A stretch of 64,000 bases of DNA from Glandiceps talaboti (lineage: Eukaryota; Hemichordata; Enteropneusta; Spengelidae), in assembly GCF_964340395.1 (NCBI RefSeq), contig NC_135553.1, positions 14,116,001 to 14,180,000 of the forward strand, read 5' to 3'. Positions 11,378-23,258 of this stretch are shown piece by piece; the first letter of the stretch is position 1, and the number at the start of each line of letters is the position of its first letter. Under the pieces are notes generated by a model. That model searched no databases, was not told the origin of the DNA, and saw only the letters and a list, made by a program, of their open reading frames with translations. A program made the translations under genes and the position numbers.

Positions 11378-12905
11378 GGTTCACATTTGGACACTCAATA
11401 CCATTATAGCTATATACTTTCTGAGGGGTAAAGTAGGAAATATGTGGTCATTTATATATAGACTGGGGCTATAGATAACTGTGTTTATCCACATTTAGAA
11501 GGTGGATCATATTTGGACACACAATAGCATCATAGCTATATACTTTCTATGGGGTAAAGTAGGCAATATGTGGTCATTTATATATAGACTGGGGCTATAA
11601 ATAACTTTATCCACATTTAGAAGGTGGATCATATTTGGACACACAATAGCATCATGGCTATATACTTTCTATGGGGTAAAGTAGGGAATATGTGGTCATT
11701 TATATATAGACTGGGGCTATAGATAACTGTGTTTATCCACATCATTTAGAAGGTGATTCATATTTGGACACAATAGCATTATAGCTATATACTTTCTATG
11801 GGCTAAAATAGGGAATATGTGGTCATTTATATATAGACTGGTACTATAGATAACTGTTTATCCACATCATTTAGAAGGTGGATCATATTTGGACACACAA
11901 TAGCATTATAGCTATATACTTTCTATGGGGTAAAGTAGGCAAAATTTGGTCATTTATATATAGACTGGGGCTATAGATAACTGTGTTTATCCCCATTTAG
12001 AAGGTGGATCATATTTGGACACACAATAGCATTATAGCTATATACTTTCTATGGGGTAAAGTAGGGAATATGTGGTCATTTATATATAGACTGGGACTAT
12101 AGATAACTGTGTTTATCCACATCATTTAGAAGGTGGATCATATTGGGACACAATAGCATCATAGCTATATACTTTCTATGGGGTAAAGTAGGGAATTTGT
12201 GGTCATTTATATATAGACTGGGGCTATAGATAACTGTTTATCCACATTTAGAAGGTGGATCATATTTGGACACAATAGCATTATAGCTATATACTTTCTA
12301 TGGGGTAAAGTAGGGAATATGTCATTTTTATATAGACTGGGGCTATAGATAACTGTGTTTATCCACATTTAGAAGGTGGATCATATTTGGACATACAATA
12401 GCATTATAGCTATATACTTTCTATGGGGTAAAGTAGGGAATATGTGGTCATTTATATATAGACTGGGACTATAGATAACTGTGTTTATCCACATCATTTA
12501 GAAGGTGGATCATATTTGGACACACAATAGCATTATAGCTATATACTTTCTATGGGGTAAAATAGGGAATATGTGGTCATTTATATATAGACTGGGGCTA
12601 TAAATAACTTTATCCACATTTAGAAGGTGGATCATATTTGGACACAATAGCATCATAGCTATATACTTTCTATGGGGTAAAGTAGGGAATATGTGGTCAT
12701 TTATATATAGACTGGGGCTATAGATAACTGTTTATCCACATTTAGAAGGTGGATCATATTTGGACACAATAGCATTATAGCTATATACTTTCTATGGGGT
12801 AAAGTAGGGAATATGTCATTTTTATATAGACTGGGGCTATAGATAACTGTGTTTATCCACATTTAGAAGGTGGATCATATTTGGACACACAATAGCATTG
12901 TAGCT
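11378..12905. repeat. satellite-like tandem array, unit ~120-128 bp, ~12 copies
   Basis: The unit contains GTGGTCATTTATATATAGAC, GATAACTGTGTTTATCCACA, AGAAGGTGGATCATATTTGG and TATACTTTCTATGGGGTAAA. Units differ by small indels (CATTTAG/CATCATTTAG; GTGTTTATCC/TTTATCC). The variant GGGAATATGTCATTTTTATA recurs 494 bp apart (12311 and 12805), and the AAATAACTTTATCC variant recurs about 1003 bp apart. This suggests duplication in blocks of four units. Confidence 0.9.
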
Positions 12906-14107
12906 ATAAACCATAAAGTAGGAATATCGGGGTTTAAATCTCTGTACACATTGGCTCAGTCATACACACACTAATTGCATACTCACATAAAAACAGAAAT
13001 GCAAACTTCTCAACTTCTATTAAAATACAGTTTAAATCTCATAAATCATCAATTAGTCACTGCCCAAGTGGTAATGATACGGACTAAATAATGATGATTT
13101 GTGGCCCTTGATGGTGCATCCTTTGGCACACCTATCAGCGATGATGCCCCTTCACTTCGAGAGTGGATAGGCCCTTCACCCATTTTTGACAACCCTTTTT
13201 ATGCTTGTCATATAGTCTGTGAAAAAAGGTGGAGACCCTACCTGATCTCCATGTGAGGGGGCGCATGCTTTGCGATTTTGCTTTCTACTGACTGCAATAT
13301 CACCTTCTGAAACTGATGTACTAGCATCATCAGTGTTTGTGTCCTAGCGCACTTGACACATATACTGTGTTGTCATAACAGCTGCATAAAACTTTTTTTC
13401 TAAACCTGATATGCTTGAGCTCTTATTGAGCATAGCTCTCCTTCTTGACAATTTCAGCAATCTTAAAAATTAAAATTAAACAATAAATGTAAATCACTGA
13501 AACAGGATGAAATTTGAAACTACATTTGTCACCTACTAGTGACACCACTGGAAACATCACTACTTATCAAACCTAACTGACACTTAAGGGGAATGCAGCT
13601 CTTGGAAATACAGGTCTTTTCATAAACTATGGGTTCTGCAGAGTCATTTAATGGTTTTGCATCACAGTTTCATAGAAACAGAGAGTTAAAGATGAGATCT
13701 TGCACGGCATCTTTTACTCTGGGACACTGCGTTATGAGTATTCAGTAGATCCATGAACATGTAAAAGTTAAACATTGAATATTCATGAATACTTATCCAC
13801 AGGTAAAGTGTAGTTGAATACTTAAGAAAATTCAATGTTCATAGATCTCTTGAATAACCGTAGGCAAAAGAAGTGATAGAAAAGTCCATCTTTAACCTTC
13901 TTTTGCTATGAAACTGCAAACAATATAGGTGATGTACCATAGAATGACTCATTACAACCCAAAGTTGTAATCACATGCATCATGATCTAACCAGACTGTT
14001 ACTGGCAGTGACAGTTAAAAGCCAAAGCCATGTGTACATCTAAGTAACCTCTCATAAAGTAATATTATACTACAAAATCCATATCTTGGAAAAACATATC
14101 CCAAAAA
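12906..14107. other. intergenic, no gene recognised
   Basis: No convincing exon. A short inverted match around 13737-13855 (TGAATATTCATGAATA region) may form a hairpin. Confidence 0.4.
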
Positions 14108-15244
14108 TTGTTTTTAAGCACAACTGAACTGATGTGGTTCAGTAGTGCTATAGGCATGGCATAGTGTCTGTCTGTGTGTGTGTGTAACAACTTAAAGTCA
14201 AAAAAACGCAACAAGACCGATTGCCATATTATTTGGTGGGTGTATTAGCTTGGGTGTCTAGTTGGGAAATTGTTCAAATGAAAATGATCTTACCACCGGT
14301 GTATGATTTTTGGTCAAAAGACTTAAACTCAAAAAGTACTGGGCAGATCGGTCTGAAATTTGGTGGGAACGTTTTTAGGGGTGCTTACATTAAAAATTCT
14401 TCATAATATGATGATTCCATCAGTGATATACAAATTAGGGCTAAAATGTGTATTTTTGGTCAAAAATCTTTAATTCCAAAACGACTGAGCAGATTTGGCT
14501 GAAATTTAATGGGGATGAATCTGTTGATGCATAGATGAAGAAATATTAACCATATAATGATCTCTGTGATATGCACATTAGGTGTAAAAATGTGAATTTT
14601 GGTCAAAAACTTATATCTCAAAAAGTACTCAGTCAATGAGACTGAAACTTGGTGAGATGTTTCTAAAAGTGTTATTCTGCAGGTTTTCTTCAAAGTTTTT
14701 TGACACAATTGGCCCTAACAACCATGACCACGTCCTTAGCAACAGCCAATGGCAGTATATTTTGGTCAAATAACATCTGGTGGGCAAGTGAGTAAACATT
14801 CAAAATATGTTTGCAAATACCCCTAGCAACCATGACCACGCCCATAGCAACAGCCAAATGGTGGTGTATTTCACAAAGATAACAGGGATTCTTAGACAAG
14901 TGAACAAACATTCAAAAAGTGTATGCAAATATGCCTAGCAACAAGACCAAGTCCATGCAACAGCCAAATCACATATATTGCAAAGATAACAACAGGGATT
15001 AATAGACAAGTGAATAAACATTCAAAAATGTATGTAAATGTGCCTAGCAACAAGACCATGACCATAGCAATAGCCAAATGATCAGGTATATTGCAAAGAT
15101 TACAACAGGGTTGGATAGGCAACTGGATTGTCATTCAGCACATGAACACCTATACCTAGCATGGATCAGCATTTGGGTAAACATTTTTAAAAACTGTATA
15201 ATTGTGCTACAATGCCATTGGGCGCTATTTTTAAAAATGTCTTG
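14108..15244 (+). repeat. 1.1-kb dispersed repeat, full-length copy 1
   Basis: It starts CACAACTGAACTGATGTGGT then TTCAGTAGTGCTATAGGCAT and TG repeats, and ends near TGCCATTGGGCGCTATTTTT. Inside are two sets of sub-repeats: about 130-bp units with GGTCAAAA and CTGAAATTTGGTGGGAA, then about 120-bp units with CCTAGCAACAAGACCA and CATAGCAACAGCCAAATG. It is paralogous to 21688-22800, and partial copies lie at 1994, 31855 and 45684. No coding capacity. Confidence 0.8.
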
Positions 15245-15589
15245 CCTGTAACTTTCTCCAATTAAATTCTTCTTGTTTGCCTTTGTTGATTCGCTGCTTC
15301 TGCTTTCTCTTGGAAAATAAATATGTTCGCAGTGTAACTGTCAAGAAAAAATACAGATCATTGAGTAAGCTTATATTTGGCATATATACCTCTACAAAGA
15401 TTAGTCATCAGAAATGTGAAATTTGCTTACAAAGGGCTGTACAATATGAGGAACTACATGGTAATAATGCAAGAGCATTTAATTTGTGGAGGTTACTGAC
15501 TGCATTAGCTTGAATTGGTGATACTTTTGACATCATTAGCCAACAAGTAAAGAGGAGAAAGTATTATTTCTGAATTGACATACTCAAAT

Positions 15590-15927
15590 AAAGTGGCCAT
15601 ATGGATGAGAATTTGGTATTTATTTTGGATTTTTATTTTACACTATGTTTTTATACTTGAAAAAATAATGCGAAAGAGCATATACCAAGTCCATGTTCAT
15701 AACTCATTACATTGAAAAAAGATGGAAAAAGTGTAAAAAGTTTGTTATTGTACGTACAATAACAAACATTTTATACATTGTTTAATGTTTTGCAGTTTAT
15801 TGAGTTATGAACATAGACTTAGTATATGTTATTTCACATTATTTTTTCAAGTAGAAAAACATAGTGAATTTGTTTTATCAAATAAAAATCCAAAATAAAT
15901 ACCAAATTCTCATCCATGTGGCCAGTT
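15590..15927. mobile_element. palindromic MITE, copy 1 of 3
   Basis: Both ends are AAGTGGCCATATGGATGAGA-like in inverse orientation, and the whole ~340 bp folds as one long hairpin with the turn near TTGTACGTACAA. It has no ORF. Copies at 19345-19693 and 24535-24789 share the same centre and ends. Confidence 0.8.
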
Positions 15928-17011
15928 TGAAGGCAATCATAGAATGTGATTGGCTCTTTGAAGCAATGTTACTTCCATGCTTGGGTCAAGTAAAGGTCAA
16001 ATGATTGTTGATCATAGGGATCATAAAACACAGGAGCATTTTTATTTGCTTCATAAAGCCTGTAATGGCTTGTCCTGATAGTAATTATTTAGCCTTTCAG
16101 CCAGACCAATGTAGTGAAGTAACATGTCAAACTTTAAAATTGTTCTAGAACAGGTATGCTTATTGATAATAAATAAAATTTGGGAAGAAAAATTGCACAA
16201 TGTAGTAAGTATTTTTCATTAGAAGTTATATGTTCGGTTGGCTGGACCTTCCCTGATAATTAACTGAGGTAAATAACTTGTATGTAATTGAAAGAACTTG
16301 CCCACTATGTCTCTTCATTTTCATCAGGTAGCTGACTTCCTACAGCTTCCTTAATATTCGAGTTAATTTGTAAGTTCGTCTCATACCCTCCATGTCAACA
16401 TCACTGTAGAGGGTACAGAGTATGAACTAACTACAACCACACATCTCATGTTTTTTTTATAAATTATACACAACTTTCATGTATAATGACAATGACGTCT
16501 TATATTGGTTATACACACAACAGCTGGTGTCCCAGCTTCTATCATGCATTCTCTTCTAAAATTGAAGACACTGAATGAACCATGTGCTGTGGAGATAAAA
16601 TGACAATTTCTGTCAATATCATGATCCAATTCTTGGAAGACATATCATTGAATACAATGTAGACACATTTCTAAAGCGTTTTGAACACAGAGTGGGAAAG
16701 CACTATAGAAAAACCAACATTAATATTGTAGATGGAACAAGCTGCATGCTACAGCCTAATACAAACAAACAACTGTTAAAATCTTTTGTTGAAACACAGA
16801 CAAACTGTCCATGGCCAAGACAATAAATTCACACTTGGATAATAGCTTGGACTTAAGTAAACAAAACACAGACAATCATAGTGTCCAGTAGCCATACAGA
16901 TAATCATTAGCAGCCAACAGGTCATACTCTCACCCCCTTGTCAAGTGTTTCACACCATCCCACATTCGAACACATGCACAAATACTTTGTTGTCACAGAC
17001 ACTGTCTATAA
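15928..17011. other. intergenic, no gene recognised
   Basis: AT-rich sequence without a supported exon. The right end merges into the direct repeats of the DIRS-type element. Confidence 0.4.
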
Positions 17012-17535
17012 CTAGACAATATAGTATTTAAAGCCCAATCACTTCGCTCAAGAATATTGCATATTGTTAAGGAATGGGTATGAGCATAGACAGTAGAGGG
17101 GGAGACCCCTCTACTGTCTATGGTATGAGTATGGTTTCGGCATATTTTGAGCAAAGTATACTGCAAATAGAAATGTGCACTGGGGTTGGGAGGATGGGTC
17201 GCTCCAAATCGTTTTGGCGTAGTTGCAACGTACATACATGTATATCTCTAAAGATGCCTGGGGTCATATTTCGATGCTATATCCATTCATCATCACCCTT
17301 GTCCCCCCCCCCCCCCCCTTTCTCTGTGCGAGGAAATGACAACTGATGATCTGGTTCTTCTTTCTGCCTTTTATATTGTTTTATTATTTCATGAATATGT
17401 ATATTTTCAACATCTGGTGTAATGTTTTCGCTATGTGATTGGGCTTTGAATAATATAGTATTTAAAGCCCAACCGCTTCGCTCAAGAATATTGCCTATTG
17501 TTAAGGAATTGGTATGAGTATGGTTTCGGCAATTC
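17012..17535 (-). repeat. direct repeat pair at the 3' end of the DIRS-type element
   Basis: About 85 bp at 17012-17096 and 17449-17535 are nearly identical (TATAGTATTTAAAGCCCAA, CGCTCAAGAATATTGC, TATTGTTAAGGAAT), spaced about 435 bp apart. A poly-C tract lies between them at about 17304-17319. Their place downstream of the recombinase suggests parts of split direct repeats. Confidence 0.6.
17085..17122. repeat. 38-bp perfect hairpin insertion
   Basis: A 17-bp stem (CATAGACAGTAGAGGGG and its complement) closes on a GAGA loop. It is flanked on both sides by GTATGAG. The paralogous repeat at about 17510 has a single GGTATGAG and no hairpin. Confidence 0.7.
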
Positions 17536-17714
17536 CCTTGCCGTATTATACTGAACAAACACTCCATTTCATTACTCTCCCACACACTTCCAATTCCTAA
17601 AATCTCTCCCTTTCCTTACAGGTAACCGACTATCACAACCAGTAATAAATGCTTTAATCCTTCGTTTATTATTATCATTGTTTTGTATAATATACATACA
17701 GATTCATTTTGTAT

Positions 17715-18895
17715 TCATCTATTCAACTTTTGTGTTATTTCCATCCCAAAACTAAAAAGCAGGTAAAAAAAAACTTTCAGTTGTTCAATCTCTTCGTATC
17801 TCTTAGTTATTGCCTGATTTGTATCCACTACCTGAGAAAGATGTTGACCTGGGTTATCAACACACATTACATTTGCTAGTTTTGTGTAATATTTTGACAT
17901 CTCTTCCGATCTCCAACCTATGTGATGCATAAGTTCCTTTAAATTTGTCCCTGCCATAGCCAAAGTAATTGCGCATGCGCTCCTGCAGCTGTGAGGTGTT
18001 TCACCAGTATCGATGTTTAAATCTTGCAGGTACCTTTTTAGACGCTGGTAAGCCAGCTGCGATGAAAATGTTTTTTGTTCTACCTGCCCACATGGCGTCG
18101 TTGGTCGGAAGAGATGACCTTTTGAAAGGTCTATTCCTAATTCTTTAGCTAACATGATATACTGTTCTATTGTGTTAACTGGACACATGAGTTGATCCGC
18201 ACACCGTTTTACGGCGAACATATTTGTGCCTGCTCCTCTAAGAGTTTTCCCAAAAGTGTGAGTAAAGACTAGGCCGGAAACGTCATCAGGATAACGGAGT
18301 ATTTCTTGCGTTTTTACGTGACCGAAATCACCTGTCCTATCGCCTGGAAAAAAAACAGTAGCTTAAAAAGGGCTAAATCTCTAGCAAGTACGTATAACCG
18401 ACTAGGGGAGGTATACGTAGCAGATAAGATTTTGCTTAAGATATGATTAACAATAATTCTTATTTTTTCTATGAACATAGGAGGGGCGTGTTTAGGTGTA
18501 ACGTGTGCCTTCGCCTGTTCCTCTGACATTTTCTTAACATATCTTTCTACAATCAGTGTTTCTACTGGATTTCGTCGCTGTAATCTTTGTTCAGAAAACA
18601 CAACCTGGTAATATGATTTCAGTTTTGACACCATATTTCGCAATGTCGCGGCTTTTAACCGTTTTGGGCATGAACATGGTGACACTGCCGGATTTCCAAG
18701 ATACTGACAGATATCTTTATGTATTTGGGTTTTTGCGTCCTTGTCCTTGTATATAAAAAATCTGACAATATCTTCAGGGTTCGCGTCTACTAGCCTGAGT
18801 GGATTCGGGAGTATTAGGAGGAAATTTTCGAGTTGTTTGATTAAAGACGTTTTTTGTTTTTCATATGCCGATTTTTCTCCTAAGAGTTCGTACAT
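17715..18895 (-). pseudogene. tyrosine recombinase of the DIRS-type element (frameshifted)
   Basis: The N-terminal part (18895-18350) is a helical core-binding-like domain (FFIYKDKDAKTQIHKDICQY). The catalytic part follows in another frame: the GDRTGDFGHVK arginine region near 18335, then PHSCRSACAITLAMAG holding the His-x-x-Arg pair, then HHIGWRSEEMSKYYTK holding the candidate nucleophilic Tyr. The two frames meet at a T8 tract near 18345-18352, so a one-base slip (mutation or assembly error) explains the break. The role in the family is strand exchange to integrate a circular cDNA. Confidence 0.8.
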
Positions 18896-19344
18896 GCGTT
18901 GATCAATGGTTTGTACATCTAGAAGTTGATTATAGTCTTTTGGGGGGTTTTGTTAATCCCCCGGCTGAGTCTACGAGGCTAGAGTTGCACAATTTACAAT
19001 AAAGTTTTTCGTTTTCATTCATGCTTCCACATATCCAACAGATCATCTGTAAGATAAAGGGGAAACGTGACAGCCATACTTGAAACATGATTGTATGTAA
19101 AGTTTTTAGAATTCCACAGCCTGAAGTTCACAACTTAGTTGGATATCAACGTATCCTTGCCGTGATGGAGCCAAAATGATCCCAATTTGTCCTATTCTAC
19201 CAACAATTTTTGAGCATTTCGCATGTTGCTGAATGGGAACCCAAAATGGCTCCAAGAACCGCTTTCTTGGAACAATGACCGTATAATAGGCGTAGCGTGT
19301 AATCTATTGTTAACTATATGCTTTATTAACGGGTGCACCAATTT

Positions 19345-19693
19345 AAAGTGGCCATATGGATGAGAATTTGGTATTTATTTTGGATTTTTATTTGATAAAA
19401 CAACTTCACTATGTTTTTCTACTTGAAAAAATAATGCGAAAGAACATATACCAAGTCCATGTTCATAACTCAATACATTGCAAAAAGATGCCCAAAGTGC
19501 AAAACGTTTGTTATTGTACGTACAATAACAAACATTTTACACATTGTTTAATGTTTTGCCAATTATTGAGATGTGAACATGGACTTGGTATATGTTATTT
19601 TACATTATTTTTTCATGTAGAAAAACATGGGGAAGACGTTTTATCATTTAAAAATCCAAAATAAAGACCAAATTCTCATCCATATGGTCACTG
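19345..19693. mobile_element. palindromic MITE, copy 2 of 3, inside the DIRS element
   Basis: Ends AAAGTGGCCATATGGATGAG and its inverse; near-perfect hairpin around TTATTGTACGTACAATAA. The 102-codon ORF inside is a by-product. Confidence 0.85.
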
Positions 19694-19723
19694 TGAATGG
19701 CGGATAAACATAATTATAATACA

Positions 19724-20626
19724 TCACCAGATTGAAATTATGACTAAAGAAATTAACGCCTTCACGCTGTTACCTTGTGGGAAGGGGGCAATAAAACGTG
19801 GCAGCTTTGCGTTAGAACTACATGCCATCGCATCTATGTTGTGAGGACCGAATTCTCTATCCACATATTCCCATGCTGTATCGGATAGTGCCATGTTAAT
19901 GTAGCTTAAATCACGTGACGGGGCGTCGGCAGGGTTCTCAACGGACCTAACATATTCAAGTGTCAATTTTGAGTTCTTCTCTAAACACAACCGGAATATC
20001 TTCTTAATTATGTCATTTAGGGCTACCGACTTTGTACTAAAGCCCGATATAAAGCCTCTGCTTCTTTTACTACGATGGGCAGCTGGCGGAAATGTGGTTC
20101 CCACATGTGACCAATGACCTGTGTTTGCAGTTCATTATCTATCCCATTCAGAACTGCTCCCCATTTGAAGTCACTGGAATCTGTATATATCTGAAGTGTG
20201 AGATGCTTTTCCGACAACCATTGAAATGAGCCTGCGAATTCGATAATTTTCTCCCATTCTGTTAATTCTCCTTTAAGTGCGTCTCGTATTTGGATAACAT
20301 TTTTTGCACTGGAGCTTGCTGAAGCCATGGCTTTTGCCATATGCCTTATAAATATTCCTGCACACGGAATGTAAAGGAGATACATTTCTCCATTAATTTT
20401 TGAATAGTCACAACATTTACTATACGGGATGATATAGTATCGTGCAATAAAACGAGGAATTTTTCTTTCTTGTCTTGTGGTAACGCAAATGATTTCGTTA
20501 CCGTATCTACTATTAAACCCAACATGACCAAAAATGTTGTAGGTATCAAAACACTTTTGCTTAGAGCTCTGAAATAACCTGCATCTAAGCATGATTTAGC
20601 CAGTATAAATGCTGCTGATTCTGCTA
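19724..20626 (-). pseudogene. RT C-terminal / RNase H region of the DIRS-type element
   Basis: On the minus strand ELAESAAFILAKSCLDAGYF leads to LTLQIYTDSSDFKWGAVL, whose TDSS and following residues fit the RNase H active-site entry. VRSVENPADAPSRDLSY is typical of the RNase H end in DIRS and Gypsy elements (N-x-A-D). The reading needs frame changes near 20350 and 20050. The C-terminal piece FGPHNIDAMACSSNAKLPRF matches the conserved segment after RNase H in DIRS-type pol. It is broken at 20632 by the SINE. Confidence 0.75.
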
Positions 20627-20631
20627 ATTCA

Positions 20632-21000
20632 TATAATAATAATAATAATAATAATGTTGGTTTCTTATATAGCGCTTTCCCACTCCGTGCTCAAAGCGCT
20701 TTACAATTATTACCCCTGGCTCGGATCAGAACGGCACAACGGCCCTTTAGTCTTCCTCAACTCCCCGGGGAGCATACAATCCATTGCAGCCATTTAAGCG
20801 CATAGGATTAAAGCCTTCACATTGCAACCTACATCCTACCAGGTCCCCAGTTATACAGCTGGGTTGACTGAGGCACAGTCGTGGTTCAAATCTTGCCCAA
20901 GGACTTTAGCCACTCAGAAACAAACAGCAGGCAGCGACGGGGCTCGAACCTGCAACCTGTAGATTCCAAGCCGGTCACGCTAACCATTCACCCATCATGA
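20632..21000 (-). mobile_element. tRNA-derived SINE with (ATT)n tail
   Basis: On the minus strand the head has an A-box-like TGAATGGTTAGCGTGACCGG and a B-box GGTTCGAGCCCC at tRNA-like spacing. A conserved body follows, then GCGCTTTGAGCACGGAGTGG and a (TTA)n tail at 20655-20632. These are the parts of a Pol III SINE. It interrupts the DIRS reverse transcriptase. Confidence 0.8.
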
Positions 21001-21002
21001 CT

Positions 21003-21500
21003 CCATGAATGACTGAATGTCGGACGAGGGTGGTTTTGTTGCCTCAATACCATTTGGCCCCCATGTCTGTCATCTATATACTAGTATTGTATATTGGGAA
21101 CACCAAGTGACCGAGCGTAACTAGTTACACAATAACCTAATGTATGGTACACGAACGCCGACAATTTCCATCCAAAAGGTAGTGTGATACTCACATACCA
21201 GGTTCCAGCCCATTGAAAACCTAACAGCGGTCTATCTGCATTTGCAATTTTAACGTGGTCATAGCCACTCTTATCGTCACATTTAAAGTGACAATCACCC
21301 TCCTGCAGGTATCTGGTAACCTCCACTAAACTATCCAATTTAAAAGGCTCAGATTTTATCCAACAATTTAGGTACCGCATATCTATACACATGCATGTTT
21401 TTTTTGGTTCTATGGTGATTGGCATTACTAGTGCTGGAGGAGGATCATTGCCTACACATCCCCATACTGAGATAACCCCTGACTGTATACGTTCAGCTAT
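21003..21500 (-). pseudogene. reverse transcriptase N-terminal half of the DIRS-type element
   Basis: Minus-strand reading: AERIQSGVISVWGC, then CIDMRYLNCWIKSEPFKLD, then motif A FKCDDKSGYDHVKI with the catalytic Asp, and LPFGWKLSAFVYHTLG. The motif C tetrad YIDD follows at about 21070, but a TAG codon lies just before it. The frame then reaches the SINE at about 21000. Confidence 0.8.
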
Positions 21501-21687
21501 CGTGGTGGATATGAAACTTCAAACATTTTGGCAGTTTTGATTATTTTGGAACTGGAAAATTCTACAAGGAGGAGTTGGATTGTCATATTGTAACCCTTTA
21601 TCTGTTCCTCTGAAATGCGTGAAATATTGTGATATTTTTACACCATCAATGAGCCAACTTACAGTCAAACCATGATGTGACATTTTC

Positions 21688-21734
21688 AGCACAACTGAAC
21701 TTCTTAGGTTCAGTAGTGTTATAGGCATCGCAAA

Positions 21735-21803
<69 letters not shown>

Positions 21804-22800
21804 GTCAAAAAATGCTGGACCAATTGCCATGGTATTTGGTGGGTATGTAACCTTGGGTGACTAGTTGGGACATTGTTCAAATCAAAATGATCTTATCACC
21901 AGTGTGTGATTTGGGTCAAAAGTGTGATTTTGGTAAAAAAAACAACACTTAAATTTAAAAACTATTTGGCAGATCGGTCTGAAATTTGGTGGGAATGTTC
22001 TTAGTGGTGTTTAGATTAAGAATTGTTCATGACATGATAATCCCGTTATTGATATCCGATTAGGTATTAAAATGTGTGTTTTTGGTCAAAAACCTTTAAT
22101 TCGAAAACTACTGAGCAAATTGGGCTGAAATTTGGTTGGAATCTTCCTCAGGGCGTTTGTTTTCAGAGTTGTTCATAACATGATGATCCCATCAGTGATA
22201 TGTAAATTATGGCTAAAAATGTGTATTTTTGTAGAAAGTGTATAATTCCGAAATAGTTGAGCAGAATGGGCTGAAATTTAATGGGGGTGCATCTGGGTAT
22301 GTGTAGATGAAGCTGTATTCACAACATGATGATACCATCAGCGATATGCAAATTAGGTCTAAAAATGTCAATTTTGGTCAAAAACCTATATCTAATTCTT
22401 GAAATTGCATGGTGATTGGGGTTGAAACTTGGAGAGGATGTTTTTGGATGTGTTATTCTGCAGTTATTGTTGAAAACATTATGACACAATTGGTCCTAGC
22501 AACCATGACCACACCCTTAGTAACAGTGAAACGATGATGTATATTACAAAGATAACAACAGGGATGGGTAGGTTAGTGAATACAGATTCAAAATATGTAT
22601 GCAAATATGCCTAGCAATAGGACCACGCCCATAGCAACAGCTAAATGATGGTTTATATTGCAAAGATGAAAAGTGGGAAGGGTAGGCAAGTTAATAAAGA
22701 TTCCAACAATGTATGCAATTATGCTCAGCAACAAGACTACGCCCACTGTTAGCAACAGCTAAATACAGTTATGCTGTAATGCCATGGCGCTATTTTTTAC
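21688..22800 (+). repeat. 1.1-kb dispersed repeat, full-length copy 2
   Basis: Collinear with 14108-15244: CACAACTGAAC start, TTCAGTAGTGTTATAGGCAT, a long (TG)n at about 21738-21798, CTGAAATTTGGTGGGAATG units, then CATAGCAACAG units, ending at GCCATGGCGCTATTTTTTAC. Confidence 0.8.
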
Positions 22801-22952
22801 TGTAAAATGAGCGACCGGCCAATACACGCTAGAGCTGGAACTGAGGAGTGGTATACTAGTGATTTGCAGATGTACAACACTATTATAGTGGTGTTAGTGT
22901 TACAAACTGTTGTGCATAACTAATAAATAAACAGGATTAGCAACTTACTTAC

Positions 22953-23218
22953 CTTAACTCTGGCTGACGACTTTACTTTTTTCTTCGCCTTCTGGGGATC
23001 GTTGTACGGTTCTGTAAGCTCATCATGTCTGTTCAGGATTGACTCTGTGTTTGCAAAGATTCGTTTAAGTGCTGACACTCCCTATAAAGCACAGGGAGAT
23101 CAGGCTCGGTTAGTTTTGTTTACAAATACAAACAAATAAATAAATAAATGAATAAATAAATAAATAAATAAATAAATAAAGCGATAAATGAGTAGATAAA
23201 TACATGAATAAACAACAA

Positions 23219-23258
<40 letters not shown>

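Larger units (their letters stand above)
17012..21510 (-). mobile_element. degenerate DIRS/Ngaro-type retrotransposon with nested insertions
   Basis: In minus-strand order: reverse transcriptase (21500-21003), RT/RNase H region (20626-19724), then a tyrosine recombinase (18895-17715). This order, with a tyrosine recombinase instead of an integrase, is the hallmark of DIRS-type elements. Direct repeats after the recombinase (17012-17535) fit the split direct repeats of Ngaro/PAT elements. A SINE (20632-21000) splits the RT region and a palindromic MITE (19345-19693) splits the RNase H-recombinase interval. Several frameshifts and stops show that it is dead. The left terminal repeat was not identified. 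Confidence 0.8.

Noticed and set aside
19356-19664. 102-codon ORF
   Set aside because: Lies wholly inside the palindromic MITE.
21519-21830. 103-codon minus-strand ORF with poly-HT
   Set aside because: Crosses a (TG)n tract inside the 1.1-kb repeat.
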